NCBI RefSeq assembly: GCF_049116555.1
Contig: NZ_JAGDYT010000004.1
Span: forward strand, 248,001-312,000
Direction of reading: 5' to 3'
Source of the DNA: Maricaulis maris_C
GTDB taxonomy: Bacteria > Pseudomonadota > Alphaproteobacteria > Caulobacterales > Maricaulaceae
Length of the DNA: 64,000 nt
Position 1 is the first letter of the stretch. The number at the start of each line of letters is the position of its first letter. Positions 1 through 8,944 of this stretch are shown in pieces. Below the pieces are notes generated by a model. The model searched no databases. It had not been told where the DNA came from and saw only the letters and a program-made list of their open reading frames with translations. The position numbers and the translations under genes are program-made.

Positions 1-842
1 CGGCCCAGGCCTTCCCAGGCGTAGCGCGTCTTGTCGGAGATCCACTCCTCGTTCACGCCCTCATGGACGCGCGGCAGGATGCGCAGCACGGCGGACCCGC
101 GCGCGTCGACGCGAATGTTGGAACCGAGCGCGTCCATCACGTCGATGGTCTCGGTCTTTTTCAACTCCCACGGACGGGCGTTGAAGGCATAAGGCTTGGA
201 GGTCAGCGCACCGACCGGGCAGAGATCGATCACATTGCCGGACAGTTCCGACGTCACGGCGCTTTCCAGATAGGTGGTGATCTCGGCATCCTCGCCGCGA
301 CCGATCATGCCGATTTCCGGCGAGCCGGCGACTTCGGTCACGAAGCGGACACAGCGCGTGCACTGGATACAGCGCGTCATCTCCGTGGCGATGATCGGAC
401 CCATTTCCTTGTCTTCAACGGCGCGCTTGTTCTCCGGGAAACGGGAACCGGTACGGCCATAGACGAGGGACTGATCCTGCAGGTCGCACTCGCCGCCCTG
501 GTCGCAGATCGGGCAATCAAGCGGGTGGTTGATGAGCAGGAACTCCATCACCCCTTCGCGCGCCTTCTTGACCAGCGGCGACAGCGTATTCATCGCCGGC
601 GGCTCACCATTGGGACCACCGCGCATGTCACGCACATTCATCGCACAGGAGGCCGCCGGTTTAGGTGCACCCACGAGCTCGACGAGGCACATCCGGCAAT
701 TGCCGGCGACTGACAGACGCTCGTGATAGCAAAAGCGCGGGATTTCCCGGCCTGCTGCTTCGGCGGCCTGCAACAGCGTATAGGAATTCGGAACCTCGAT
801 TTCCTCGCCGTCGACAATGATTTTCCGGAGATCTTCGCTCAT
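1..842 (-). CDS. nuoG: NADH-quinone oxidoreductase subunit G, N-terminal part (3' end outside window)
   Basis: Peripheral-arm subunit of respiratory complex I carrying several Fe-S clusters that pass electrons from the FMN site towards quinone. The visible 280 residues start MSEDLRKIIVDGEE and hold the 2Fe-2S ferredoxin-like ligands Cys38, Cys49, Cys52 and Cys66, the HPLDCPICDQGGECD segment and the CIQCTRC cluster motif, in the order expected for NuoG. The reading frame is open to base 1, so the C-terminal molybdopterin-like domain lies outside. It starts 12 bases after the nuoF stop and is the last nuo gene seen here; nuoH and later genes are probably beyond the left edge. Identification is secure; only the length is unknown. 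Confidence 0.95.
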   Translation of the reverse strand, partial: MSEDLRKIIVDGEEIEVPNSYTLLQAAEAAGREIPRFCYHERLSVAGNCRMCLVELVGAPKPAASCAMNVRDMRGGPNGEPPAMNTLSPLVKKAREGVMEFLLINHPLDCPICDQGGECDLQDQSLVYGRTGSRFPENKRAVEDKEMGPIIATEMTRCIQCTRCVRFVTEVAGSPEIGMIGRGEDAEITTYLESAVTSELSGNVIDLCPVGALTSKPYAFNARPWELKKTETIDVMDALGSNIRVDARGSAVLRILPRVHEGVNEEWISDKTRYAWEGLG

Positions 843-854
843 CGGATGATGCCC

Positions 855-2168
855 CTACTCAGCCGCGACCTGGCTGACAAACACAGGCTTGCCAGCGCGG
901 TAATTGTTGATGCGGTCCTCGATCTCGGACCGGAAATGGCGGATCAGGCCCTGGACGGGCCAGGCGGCCGCGTCTCCGAGGGCGCAGATCGTGTGACCTT
1001 CGACCTGACCGGCGACGTCGAGCAGCATGTCGATCTCTTCAATCGTCGACTCGCCGCGCGACATGCGCTCCAGCACGCGCCACATCCAGCCGGTGCCTTC
1101 GCGGCACGGCGTGCACTGGCCGCAGCTTTCATGGCGGTAGAAGTAGGAGATGCGGGCAATCGCCTTCACCACGTCGGTGGACTTGTCCATGACGATGACA
1201 GCGGCGGTGCCCAGACCGGACTTGTGCGCCGAGAGGGCGTCGAAATCCATCAGCACATCGTCGCAAATGTCTTTCGGCAGGAGCGAGACCGAGGAGCCGC
1301 CCGGGATGACGGCCTTCAGATTGTCCCAACCGCCGCGCACACCGCCGGCATGCGTCTCGATGAGGGTCTTCATCGGGATCGACATGGCTTCTTCGACATT
1401 GCACGGATTGTTCACATGGCCGGAGATCGAGAAAATCTTGGTGCCGACATTGCGCTCACGGCCGAAGCTGGCGAACCATTCGGCGCCGCGGCGCAGGATG
1501 GTGCCGGCGACGGCAATCGATTCCACGTTGTTGACCGTGGTCGGGCAGCCATAGAGGCCGGCATTGGCCGGGAATGGCGGCTTGAGGCGCGGTTGCCCCT
1601 TCTTGCCTTCCAGGCTTTCCAGCAGGGCCGTCTCTTCGCCACAGATATAGGCGCCGGCACCGTGATGGATATAGACGTGGAAGGGCCAGCCATGGATGTT
1701 GTCATCGCCGATCAGCTTGGCCTCATAGGCCTCCTTGACGGCTTTTTCCATCGCCAGGCGCTCGGTGACATATTCACCGCGCAAATAGATGTAACAGGCG
1801 TGCGCCTGCATCGAGAATGAGGCGATCAGGCAGCCTTCGATGAGAAGGTGCGGATCATGCCGCATGATCTCGCGGTCCTTGCAGGTGCCCGGCTCGGATT
1901 CGTCGGCATTGACGACGAGATAATGCGGGCGGGCGCCCACTTCCTTCGGCATGAAGGACCATTTCAGACCGGTCGGGAAACCGGCGCCGCCACGGCCGCG
2001 CAGGCCGGAGGCTTTCATCTGGTCGATGATCCAGTCGCGACCCTGCTGCAGGATCTCGGTTGTGCCATTCCAGCAGCCACGCTGCCTGGCGCCGTCCAGA
2101 TCGGGGCTGTGATGCCCGAACAGGTTGGTGAAGATACGGTCTTTGTCCTGGAGGAGTTGCGTCGCCAT
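855..2168 (-). CDS. nuoF: NADH-quinone oxidoreductase subunit F (FMN/NADH-binding)
   Basis: Complex I subunit that oxidises NADH through bound FMN and passes electrons to a 4Fe-4S cluster. The 437-residue protein has the FMN-binding glycine-rich segment GLRGRGGAGFPTG at residues 55-67, the NADH-binding GAGAYICGEETALLESLEG segment near 180, and the cluster ligands ESCGQCTPCREG near 347-358 with a fourth Cys in HTICALGD near 394. Length is usual for the family. It lies 3 bases after nuoE and 12 before nuoG, consistent with one polycistronic message and translational coupling. Confidence 0.97.
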   Translation of the reverse strand: MATQLLQDKDRIFTNLFGHHSPDLDGARQRGCWNGTTEILQQGRDWIIDQMKASGLRGRGGAGFPTGLKWSFMPKEVGARPHYLVVNADESEPGTCKDREIMRHDPHLLIEGCLIASFSMQAHACYIYLRGEYVTERLAMEKAVKEAYEAKLIGDDNIHGWPFHVYIHHGAGAYICGEETALLESLEGKKGQPRLKPPFPANAGLYGCPTTVNNVESIAVAGTILRRGAEWFASFGRERNVGTKIFSISGHVNNPCNVEEAMSIPMKTLIETHAGGVRGGWDNLKAVIPGGSSVSLLPKDICDDVLMDFDALSAHKSGLGTAAVIVMDKSTDVVKAIARISYFYRHESCGQCTPCREGTGWMWRVLERMSRGESTIEEIDMLLDVAGQVEGHTICALGDAAAWPVQGLIRHFRSEIEDRINNYRAGKPVFVSQVAAE

Positions 2169-2171
2169 GGG

Positions 2172-2852
2172 TTAGCCCTCCGCCTTGCTGGTTTCAGCCT
2201 TTGCCGTATTCGGCAGCTTGATCTTCTTGGCGCGCGATCCGTCATAGAGCGACGGATCGGTCAGCACCTTGGTGCCATGCGGTTCGGAGGCGTTGCGATC
2301 CGATTGCGGGCCGTATTTGATCTTCTTGCCGGCCGCCAGATCGTCCATCAGGGCTTCCAGTTTGGCCCCGTCCAGATCCTCGACGTAATGGTCGCCATCG
2401 GCGTTCGCGAGCTGGAACATCGGGGCGTTGGCGCAGGCGCCCATGCACTCGACCTCGACCCAGGTGAACTTGCCGTCCGCGGAGATTTCGTGCTGCTTGC
2501 CGATGCGCTTCTTGCACACTTCGATGAGCTCGTCCGAGCCGCGCAGCATGCACGGCGTGGTGCCGCAGACCTGGATCAGGTGCTCGCCGACCGGCTCGAG
2601 ATTGAACATGGTGTAGAAGGTCGCGACTTCGTAGACGCGGATATAGGGCATTTCCAGTCGGCTCGCGATGTCGCGAATGGCCGGCTCACTGACCCAGCCT
2701 TCCTGCTTTTGCGCGATCCACAGCATGGGGATGACCGCCGAGGCCTTTTTGACCTCTGGGTATTTGGCCAGCCAGAACTTGATCTCGGCTTCGCTCTTCT
2801 TGTTGAAGGCAAAGCTGTCCGGCTGTTCTTTCGCGAGACGGCGAACGCTCAT
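2172..2852 (-). CDS. nuoE: NADH-quinone oxidoreductase subunit E (24 kDa)
   Basis: Complex I subunit with a thioredoxin-like fold holding one 2Fe-2S cluster next to NuoF. The ligand pairs are visible as QVCGTTPC near residue 95 and VECMGAC near residue 136. At 226 residues it is longer than enterobacterial NuoE because of a C-terminal extension rich in Lys and Ala (KIKLPNTAKAETSKAEG), as is common in alphaproteobacteria. Its start overlaps the nuoD stop by 4 bases, so the two are probably translationally coupled. Confidence 0.96.
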   Translation of the reverse strand: MSVRRLAKEQPDSFAFNKKSEAEIKFWLAKYPEVKKASAVIPMLWIAQKQEGWVSEPAIRDIASRLEMPYIRVYEVATFYTMFNLEPVGEHLIQVCGTTPCMLRGSDELIEVCKKRIGKQHEISADGKFTWVEVECMGACANAPMFQLANADGDHYVEDLDGAKLEALMDDLAAGKKIKYGPQSDRNASEPHGTKVLTDPSLYDGSRAKKIKLPNTAKAETSKAEG

Positions 2853-4057
2853 CGGTCGATCTCCCCGAACACGACATCCAGCGAGCCGATGATCGCGGAC
2901 ACGTCGGCCAGCATGTGGCCCTTGCTCATGTAATCCATGGCCGCGAGATGGGCGAAGCCCGGTGCGCGGATCTTCAGGCGGTAGGGCTTGTTCGAGCCAT
3001 CGGAGACCAGATAGACGCCGAATTCGCCCTTGGGCGCCTCAACGGCGACATAGACCTCGCCCTCTTCGACCCGCACACCTTCGGTGTAGAGCTTGAAGTG
3101 CTGGATCAGCGCTTCCATCGAACGCTTCATTTCGGCCCGGCGCGGCGGCGAGAACTTGCTATCGGTGGCCAGCACTTCGCCCGCATTCTCGTCCTTCATG
3201 AGCCAGTCGCAGCACTGGATCATGATCTTCACGCTCTCGCGCATTTCTTCCATGCGGCACAGATAGCGATCATAGCAATCGCCATTCTTGCCGACCGGAA
3301 TGTCGAATTTCAGCTCGTCATAGACCGAATAGGGCTGCGAACGACGCAGGTCCCAGGCAAGACCGGACCCGCGCACCATGACGCCGGAGAAACCCCAGGC
3401 CAGCACGTCTTCCTTGGTCACAACGCCGATATCGACATTGCGCTGCTTGAAGATGCGGTTTTCGGTCAGAAGGCTGTCGATATCGTCCAGCTTGGCCGGG
3501 AATTGGTCACACCAGGCACGGATGTCCTCGACCAGCTTCATCGGCAGGTCCTGATGGACCCCGCCCGGCCGGAAATAGTGCGCATGCATGCGCGAGCCAG
3601 AAGCGCGCTCATAGAAAACCATGAGTTTTTCACGCTCTTCAAAGCCCCAGAGCGGCGGCGTCAGCGCACCGACATCCATGGCCTGCGTTGTGACGTTCAA
3701 GAGGTGATTGAGCACCCGGCCGATTTCACAATACAGCACGCGCACATATTCACCGCGCCGGGGCACGGTGATGCCGGCCAGCTTTTCAGCGGCCATGCAG
3801 AAGGCATGCTCCTGATTCATCGGCGCGACATAGTCCAAGCGGTCGAAATAGCCGATGCCCTGGAGATAGGTCTTGTGCTCGAGCAGTTTCTCGGTGCCGC
3901 GGTGCAGAAGGCCGATATGCGGATCCACGCGCTCGACGACCTCACCATCCAGCTCCAGAACCAGGCGCAGCACACCGTGCGCGGCCGGGTGCTGGGGTCC
4001 GAAATTGATCGTGAAATTGCGCTCGGACTTGCCGGTTTCGATCATGTCATCAGCCAT
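2849..4057 (-). CDS. nuoD: NADH-quinone oxidoreductase subunit D (49 kDa)
   Basis: Complex I core subunit that with NuoB forms the quinone-reduction chamber. The 402-residue protein carries the family signature NFGPQHPAAHGVLRLVLELD near residue 18 and ends in DVVFGEIDR, a very conserved NuoD C-terminus. nuoC and nuoD are separate genes here, as in most alphaproteobacteria, unlike the enterobacterial nuoCD fusion. Spacing to nuoC is 2 bases and it overlaps nuoE by 4. Confidence 0.97.
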   Translation of the reverse strand: MADDMIETGKSERNFTINFGPQHPAAHGVLRLVLELDGEVVERVDPHIGLLHRGTEKLLEHKTYLQGIGYFDRLDYVAPMNQEHAFCMAAEKLAGITVPRRGEYVRVLYCEIGRVLNHLLNVTTQAMDVGALTPPLWGFEEREKLMVFYERASGSRMHAHYFRPGGVHQDLPMKLVEDIRAWCDQFPAKLDDIDSLLTENRIFKQRNVDIGVVTKEDVLAWGFSGVMVRGSGLAWDLRRSQPYSVYDELKFDIPVGKNGDCYDRYLCRMEEMRESVKIMIQCCDWLMKDENAGEVLATDSKFSPPRRAEMKRSMEALIQHFKLYTEGVRVEEGEVYVAVEAPKGEFGVYLVSDGSNKPYRLKIRAPGFAHLAAMDYMSKGHMLADVSAIIGSLDVVFGEIDR

Positions 4058-4059
4058 GC

Positions 4060-4662
4060 TCAGCCCTCCGCCTTTTCATCACCCGGGAGGATGTATTTGG
4101 CACCTTCCCACGGGCTCATGAAATCAAAGTCGCGATACTCCTGAACCAGCTCGACCGGCTCGTAGACAACCCGTTTCTGCTCCTCATCCCAGCGCACCTC
4201 GACATAGCCGGTGAGCGGGAAGTCCTTGCGCAGCGGATACCCCTCGAAGCCGTAATCGGTCAGCAGGCGACGCAAATCAGGATGGTCGGCGAAAATGATG
4301 CCGTACATGTCGAAGGCTTCACGCTCGAACCAGTCAGCGACCGGGTAAACCGGGATCACGGTCGGCACCGGCGCTTCCTCATCCGTCGACAGCTTCACCC
4401 GGATACGGTGGTTCTGATGCATGGAGAGGAGGTGATAGACCACCTCGAAACGCTCGGCACGCTGCGGGTAGTCGACACCGCAAATGTCGATCAGCGTCGT
4501 GAAACGGCAAGCCGGATCATCGCGCAACCAGGTCAGCACCGCTTCGATTCGGTCGCGGTGAATCTGCACGGTCAGCTCGCCATTATCGATCGACCAGCCG
4601 GTGATGGCCGCATCCTGGGCGTTGGCAATATGCTCGCCGAGAACCTTGAGGGCTTCGCTCAT
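4060..4662 (-). CDS. nuoC: NADH-quinone oxidoreductase subunit C (30 kDa)
   Basis: Complex I peripheral-arm subunit. I chose the ATG at 4662 (MSEALKVLGEHIANAQ, 200 residues): the open frame continues upstream to 4842, but those 60 extra residues are Arg-rich, lie antisense-free inside nuoB, and resemble nothing in the family. The 30 kDa signature is present (WFEREAFDMYGIIFADHPDL followed by RRLLTDYGFEGYPLRKDFPL). The gene begins 13 bases after the nuoB stop, with an AGGAGA-like ribosome binding site just before the start. Confidence 0.96.
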   Translation of the reverse strand: MSEALKVLGEHIANAQDAAITGWSIDNGELTVQIHRDRIEAVLTWLRDDPACRFTTLIDICGVDYPQRAERFEVVYHLLSMHQNHRIRVKLSTDEEAPVPTVIPVYPVADWFEREAFDMYGIIFADHPDLRRLLTDYGFEGYPLRKDFPLTGYVEVRWDEEQKRVVYEPVELVQEYRDFDFMSPWEGAKYILPGDEKAEG

Positions 4663-4675
4663 TTGCCGTTCTCTC

Positions 4676-5242
4676 CTAGCGCTCGATCGAGCCTTCGCGG
4701 CGGATCTTCTTCTGCAATTGCAGAATGCCGTAGACCAGAGCTTCCGCGGTCGGCGGGCAGCCCGGGACATAGACGTCCACCGGAACGATGCGGTCGCAGC
4801 CACGCACGACCGAGTATGAGTAGTGGTAATAACCGCCGCCATTGGCGCACGACCCCATCGAGATGACGTAGCGCGGCTCGGGCATCTGGTCGTAGACCTT
4901 GCGCAGGGCCGGAGCCATCTTGTTGGTCAAGGTGCCGGCGACGATCATCACGTCGGACTGGCGCGGGGAAGCGCGCGGCGCAAAACCGAAGCGCTCGACG
5001 TCATAACGCGGCATGGAGGCCTGCATCATTTCGACGGCGCAGCAAGCCAGGCCGAATGTCATCCACATCAACGAGCCGGTGCGGGCCCAAGTGACGAGAT
5101 CATCAGCGGCCGCAACCACGAAGCCCTTGTCGGCCAGCGCGTCGCTGACACCATCAAAGAAGGGATCGTGTTTTTTCGGGTCATAGCCGGGGACGGTCGA
5201 GCGCCCGGCCATGCCGGCATGAGGGGTCAGATCAGTTGCCAT
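4676..5242 (-). CDS. nuoB: NADH-quinone oxidoreductase subunit B (PSST)
   Basis: Complex I subunit that carries cluster N2, the final Fe-S cluster before quinone. The four ligands are visible: the tandem pair Cys67-Cys68 (GLACCAVEMM), Cys132 (SMGSCANGG) and Cys162 (YVPGCPPTAEA). The 188-residue length fits the family, with a roughly 30-residue N-terminal extension (MATDLTPHAGMAGRSTVPG) ahead of the conserved core. It lies 6 bases after nuoA. Confidence 0.97.
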   Translation of the reverse strand: MATDLTPHAGMAGRSTVPGYDPKKHDPFFDGVSDALADKGFVVAAADDLVTWARTGSLMWMTFGLACCAVEMMQASMPRYDVERFGFAPRASPRQSDVMIVAGTLTNKMAPALRKVYDQMPEPRYVISMGSCANGGGYYHYSYSVVRGCDRIVPVDVYVPGCPPTAEALVYGILQLQKKIRREGSIER

Positions 5243-5248
5243 TGTGGA

Positions 5249-5617
5249 CTACTCCCAATCCAGCGCGCCTTTTTTGAGCTCGTAAATGAAGCCGATGGTG
5301 AGAATTCCGAGGAAAACCATCATCGACCAGAATTCAAACGGGCCGAGATGCGAGCCAAGGGTCACCGCCCAGGGAAACAGGAAGGCGACTTCGAGGTCGA
5401 AGATGATGAAGAGGATGGCGACCAGGTAGAATCGCACATCGAACTTCATCCGCGCATCGTCAAAGGCGTTGAAACCGCACTCATAGGTCGACACCTTTTC
5501 CGGATCCGGCCGGGACGGTGCGATCACGAAAGCCGCCACCATGAAGCCGATCCCGATCACCGCGGCAATCGCGAAAAAAATCAGAATGGGCAGGTATTCC
5601 AGGAGCAATGCGTCCAT
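5249..5617 (-). CDS. nuoA: NADH-quinone oxidoreductase subunit A
   Basis: Small membrane subunit of complex I with three transmembrane helices. The 122-residue protein begins MDALLLEYLPILIFF; a TTG two codons upstream (5623) is also open, but the ATG has a GAGG ribosome site about 9 bases ahead and is preferred. The loop with the conserved Cys (TYECGFNAFDDARMKFDVRF) and the C-terminal KKGALDWE are typical of NuoA. It is the first gene of the nuo operon, and a Caulobacter-type promoter is predicted about 50 bases upstream. Confidence 0.95.
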   Translation of the reverse strand: MDALLLEYLPILIFFAIAAVIGIGFMVAAFVIAPSRPDPEKVSTYECGFNAFDDARMKFDVRFYLVAILFIIFDLEVAFLFPWAVTLGSHLGPFEFWSMMVFLGILTIGFIYELKKGALDWE

Positions 5618-5664
5618 CGCCAAGCCTCGCCTTGAAGAGCGTCCGGTAAGGTGCGGGAGGCCTC

Positions 5665-5690
5665 GATTTGGCTGGCTGGATACGCGTCAA
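5665..5690 (-). promoter_or_regulatory. Predicted housekeeping promoter of the nuo operon
   Basis: Reading the minus strand, TTGACGC (5690-5684) is followed after 11 bases by GCCAAATC (5672-5665). This matches the Caulobacter sigma-73 pattern TTGACGS-N10-14-GCTANAWC with one mismatch, and places transcription start roughly 40 bases before nuoA. It is a pattern match by eye, not an experimental start site. Confidence 0.5.
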
Positions 5691-5877
5691 AGCGAATCGC
5701 GAACGCCAAACAAGCCCCCTGCCCGATTTGGCGCGGAAGCTAGAGCGCAGAGACGCTCGGAGCAAGGGCTAAAGACCGCCTGACATCAGTTCCTTGTGTC
5801 GCGGTCGGGAGATTGGGATGTCCAGTTGCAAGCCACTTGCAACTGGACCGATCCGGGCCGGTCATTTCGGGTCGGGC

Positions 5878-6327
5878 TCATCGGCGTATTCCGAGGACAG
5901 ACCGCCAGAATGACAGGCGCAGGAATGGCGAGCGCAAACTGAAGGCACGGTCCGGGAAGACGTGCCATGGCTTGTACCCCCAGTCATCCACCAGTGCACG
6001 GGCATCGGTGCCGAACCCTTCGGCATGGGCGGCAGCAATGGCGGCACGGCGGGAGCACCAGGTCGTTCGCGCCGCCCGAAAGCGGGCAAGTGCCTCTCCA
6101 CTCAGACCGCGAGCCATCCGGACGGAATGCCGCAGGACCCGGAACTCGCGATGCCGCGCCAGGCTGTCGGTGCAAAGCAACAAGGCGCCGATCACGCACA
6201 ACGCGCCCCACCACGCCGGCATCTGGAGACGCGACAAGGTCAGGCAACAGACAGCGAGAAACAGCGGCGGCCACGTGGCGCGCAAGAACCAGAGACGATC
6301 GACCAGGGCCCGGGAAAAGCGATTCAT
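5878..6327 (-). CDS. Hypothetical small membrane protein
   Basis: A 149-residue protein starting MNRFSRALVDRLWFLRATW; the frame extends 25 Arg-rich codons further upstream, but the ATG at 6327 gives the more protein-like N-terminus. Two hydrophobic stretches (around residues 18-33 and 38-54) predict an inner-membrane hairpin, followed by a basic cytosolic part with several Trp (DDWGYKPWHVFPDRAF). I recognise no family. It sits between the nuo operon and a divergently transcribed DUF599 gene. The base composition is like its neighbours and the C-terminal aromatic motif looks selected, but a chance open frame in GC-rich DNA is not excluded. Confidence 0.55.
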   Translation of the reverse strand: MNRFSRALVDRLWFLRATWPPLFLAVCCLTLSRLQMPAWWGALCVIGALLLCTDSLARHREFRVLRHSVRMARGLSGEALARFRAARTTWCSRRAAIAAAHAEGFGTDARALVDDWGYKPWHVFPDRAFSLRSPFLRLSFWRSVLGIRR

Positions 6328-6536
6328 CGCCTTCTGTCGCGCACGTCGCGCGACGTGCCTAGCGGGACGGGCTTGTGCGTGATCCCGCCCCCTCATTTTC
6401 ACTGCTCCGGCGCCGGCTGGCTCGGCCGGATTGAAAGCCGGCTGACATCATTGTCTTTGACATGAACGGCTCCAACAAGCCTTGCATGCCGCCGCCGCTC
6501 ATGGCTGCATGGGATCGAGCAGGCGGGGCCGTTTCA

Positions 6537-7271
6537 ATGTTGGCAGACTATTTTGGCGTGATCGGCTTCATGGTGATTGCCGCCGGCTTTTCCTGGCTGG
6601 TTGATCACAGCCCGCTATCCCAGCGTACGCTGTCGCGGCGGATGGATGAGCATCGCAAGCAATGGATGCAACACATGGCCGGCCGTTCGGTGCGGATCAT
6701 GGACAGTCAGATCATTGCCGGCCTGCAGAACGGGATCGCCTTTTTTGCCTCGACGGCCTTGCTGGGCATCGGCGCGGCTTTCACGCTCATCACCGCCCTC
6801 GACCCGGTCATGACGGCAGTGGCCGACGTGCCCTTCCTCGACACGACCTCGCGCATTCAGTGGGAAGTCATGTCACTGGGTCTTCTGGTGATCTACGCCT
6901 ATGCCTTCTTCAAATTCGGCTGGGCCTACCGCCTGGTCAATTATTCCGCCATGTTGCTTGGCGCGACCCCGGACATCGCGCGGGACAATGACGCCACGCC
7001 CGAGGCCTTGCGCGGGGCCTATCGCGCGGGAGCCATGAATGTCGTCGCGGGACGTCAGTTCAATCGCGGCCTGCGCGCCCTCTTCCTGTCCATCGGATAT
7101 CTCGCCTGGATCGCTGGCCCCTTTGCCCAGATCGGGGTGACACTCATTGTCGCGAGCCTTTTGTTGTCGCGGCAATTCTTTTCGCCTGCGCTGGCAGCCC
7201 TGTCGGCTGGCGATGACGCGATGGGAGGCGTGGCCATGCCTGCCACTGAGGATCGCGGCGACGAGGTCTGA
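6537..7271 (+). CDS. DUF599 family membrane protein
   Basis: Predicted integral membrane protein of the DUF599 family (PF04654), whose function is unknown. From the ATG at 6537 it has 244 residues, the usual family length: MLADYFGVIGFMVIAAGFSW opens the first helix, followed by the basic HRKQWMQHMAGR segment typical of the family, and three further hydrophobic segments around residues 60-85, 110-130 and 195-225. The frame is open back to an ATG at 6462, but the extra 25 residues (MNGSNKPCMPPPL) are not family-like. It is transcribed towards the AbgT gene 98 bases downstream. Confidence 0.85.
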   Translation: MLADYFGVIGFMVIAAGFSWLVDHSPLSQRTLSRRMDEHRKQWMQHMAGRSVRIMDSQIIAGLQNGIAFFASTALLGIGAAFTLITALDPVMTAVADVPFLDTTSRIQWEVMSLGLLVIYAYAFFKFGWAYRLVNYSAMLLGATPDIARDNDATPEALRGAYRAGAMNVVAGRQFNRGLRALFLSIGYLAWIAGPFAQIGVTLIVASLLLSRQFFSPALAALSAGDDAMGGVAMPATEDRGDEV

Positions 7272-7369
7272 ACACGGCGGCGTGAATTCTTCCGCTACGA
7301 CAAGGCATTGCGGTCGGCCACCAAATGCGTCCACACTCCCCGCAACTTTTGACGCGGGGGAGAGACGCG

Positions 7370-8929
7370 ATGAGCATCGGATCAGCCATTCTCAATTCGG
7401 TCGAGAAGGCCGGCAATAAACTGCCCGACCCGGTGACCATATTCCTGGTCCTGATTGGCGTGGTCATGCTCGCCTCGCTGGCCTTGTCAGGGCTGGGCAC
7501 GGCGGTCGACCACCCTGTCACAGGCGAAAGCATTTCGGTCATCAATCTATTGACCGGCAGCCAATTGCAAACGCTGCTCGTCGGCATGCCTGGCGTGCTG
7601 ACCGGGTTTGCTCCACTCGGCATGGTGCTGGTCGTCATGATCGGTGCCGGTATCGCGGAAAAGACCGGCCTGCTGTCCGCCGGGATGCGGGTGCTGGTTT
7701 CCGGTGCGCCGCGCGCCCTGCTGACCCCGGTTCTCGTCTTTGCCGGTGTCATGGGCAATCTGGCCGTTGATTCTGGATATATCGTCATGGTGCCGCTTGG
7801 GGCTGTCGTCTTCGCCGCAGCCGGACGCCACCCGATCGCGGGCATTGCCGCGGTCTTTGCCGGTGTATCCGCCGGCTTCTCGGCCAATCTGCTGGTCACC
7901 TCGCTTGAGCCGCTCCTGTTCGGCATCACCCAGACAGCAGCCCAGTCGATCGAGCCAGGCTGGACCCTGAACAATCTCGACAATTACTACTTCACCCTCG
8001 CACTGACCCCGATCCTCGTTGTCGTGGGAACGCTCGTGAACAACTACATTGTCGAACCCCGCCTCGGTGAGTGGCAGCGCCCGGATGATTTCGCGGCGCC
8101 CGAAGGCGATGGCACGCTGAGCGCCAATGAGAGCAAGGGATTGGCCTGGGCAGGCATTTCACTGCTGGTTATTGGCGCGATTGTTCTGGCGCTGACTATC
8201 CCGTCAAACGGGATCCTGCGCGACGCCAATGGCGGTCTGGGACCCTTCTTCCAGTCCATCGTCGCCATCTTGATGATCGCCTTCCTCGTTTCCGGCACGC
8301 TCTACGGTATCGCCGTTGGCAATGTGAAATCCGACAAGGATGTTGTCGCCCTGGGCACGCGATCCATGGCCGATATGGGCGGCTACATAATCCTCGCCTT
8401 TGCCATGGCGCACTTCATCTTCCTGTTCGGCGCGTCGGAAATGGATACGGTGATTGCCATTTCGGGTGCCGGGGGCCTGCAATCCCTGAACCTGCCCGCC
8501 CCGCTGCTGATTATCGGCATGGTCCTGCTGGTTGCCGTGCTGAACCTCTTCATGGGTTCGGCCTCGGCCAAATGGGCGCTCCTGGCGCCCGTTTTCGTGC
8601 CCATGCTCATGCTGCTCGGCATCTCGCCGGAAGGCTCGACACTGGCCTACAGGATGGGTGATCAGGCGACGAATATCATCACGCCGCTCATGCCCTATCT
8701 GCCGCTGATCCTGATTTTCTGTCAGCGCTATGTGCCGGAGTTCGGCCTTGGCAGCCTGATCGCGGTGATGCTGCCCTACTCGATGGCAATCCTGGTCTCG
8801 TCGCTGGCCATGATCTTCGTCTGGTTCGCCTTCGACCTGCCCCTGGGGCCGGACGGCGCAAGCTTCGAGTATGAGGTCCCGGCTGCCGCGAGCGCCCCGG
8901 CCGAAGCCGGGGCGGAGGGGCGACGATAG
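7370..8929 (+). CDS. AbgT family transporter
   Basis: Polytopic inner-membrane transporter of the AbgT family (PF03806). E. coli AbgT takes up p-aminobenzoyl-glutamate, and some relatives export sulfonamides; the substrate here cannot be read from sequence. The 519-residue protein starts MSIGSAILNSVEKAGNKLPD behind a GGGGGAGAG ribosome site and holds family features such as GNLAVDSGYIVMVPLGA, FSANLLVTSLEPLLFGITQ and MGSASAKWALLAPVFVPML, the conserved core helices. An upstream start at 7325 would add 15 unlike residues and is rejected. No abgA/abgB hydrolase genes are adjacent, so the role in folate salvage is only one option. Confidence 0.92.
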   Translation: MSIGSAILNSVEKAGNKLPDPVTIFLVLIGVVMLASLALSGLGTAVDHPVTGESISVINLLTGSQLQTLLVGMPGVLTGFAPLGMVLVVMIGAGIAEKTGLLSAGMRVLVSGAPRALLTPVLVFAGVMGNLAVDSGYIVMVPLGAVVFAAAGRHPIAGIAAVFAGVSAGFSANLLVTSLEPLLFGITQTAAQSIEPGWTLNNLDNYYFTLALTPILVVVGTLVNNYIVEPRLGEWQRPDDFAAPEGDGTLSANESKGLAWAGISLLVIGAIVLALTIPSNGILRDANGGLGPFFQSIVAILMIAFLVSGTLYGIAVGNVKSDKDVVALGTRSMADMGGYIILAFAMAHFIFLFGASEMDTVIAISGAGGLQSLNLPAPLLIIGMVLLVAVLNLFMGSASAKWALLAPVFVPMLMLLGISPEGSTLAYRMGDQATNIITPLMPYLPLILIFCQRYVPEFGLGSLIAVMLPYSMAILVSSLAMIFVWFAFDLPLGPDGASFEYEVPAAASAPAEAGAEGRR

Positions 8930-8944
8930 CACTCAGGCCATTGC

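Noticed and set aside
63..713. Long plus-strand frames opposite nuoG, nuoF, nuoE, nuoD
   Set aside because: They mirror the codon structure of the nuo genes on the other strand, as is usual in GC-rich DNA, and contain no family motifs.
4663..4842. N-terminal extension of nuoC
   Set aside because: The 60 residues are Arg-rich, unlike NuoC, and overlap the end of nuoB; a good ribosome site precedes 4662.
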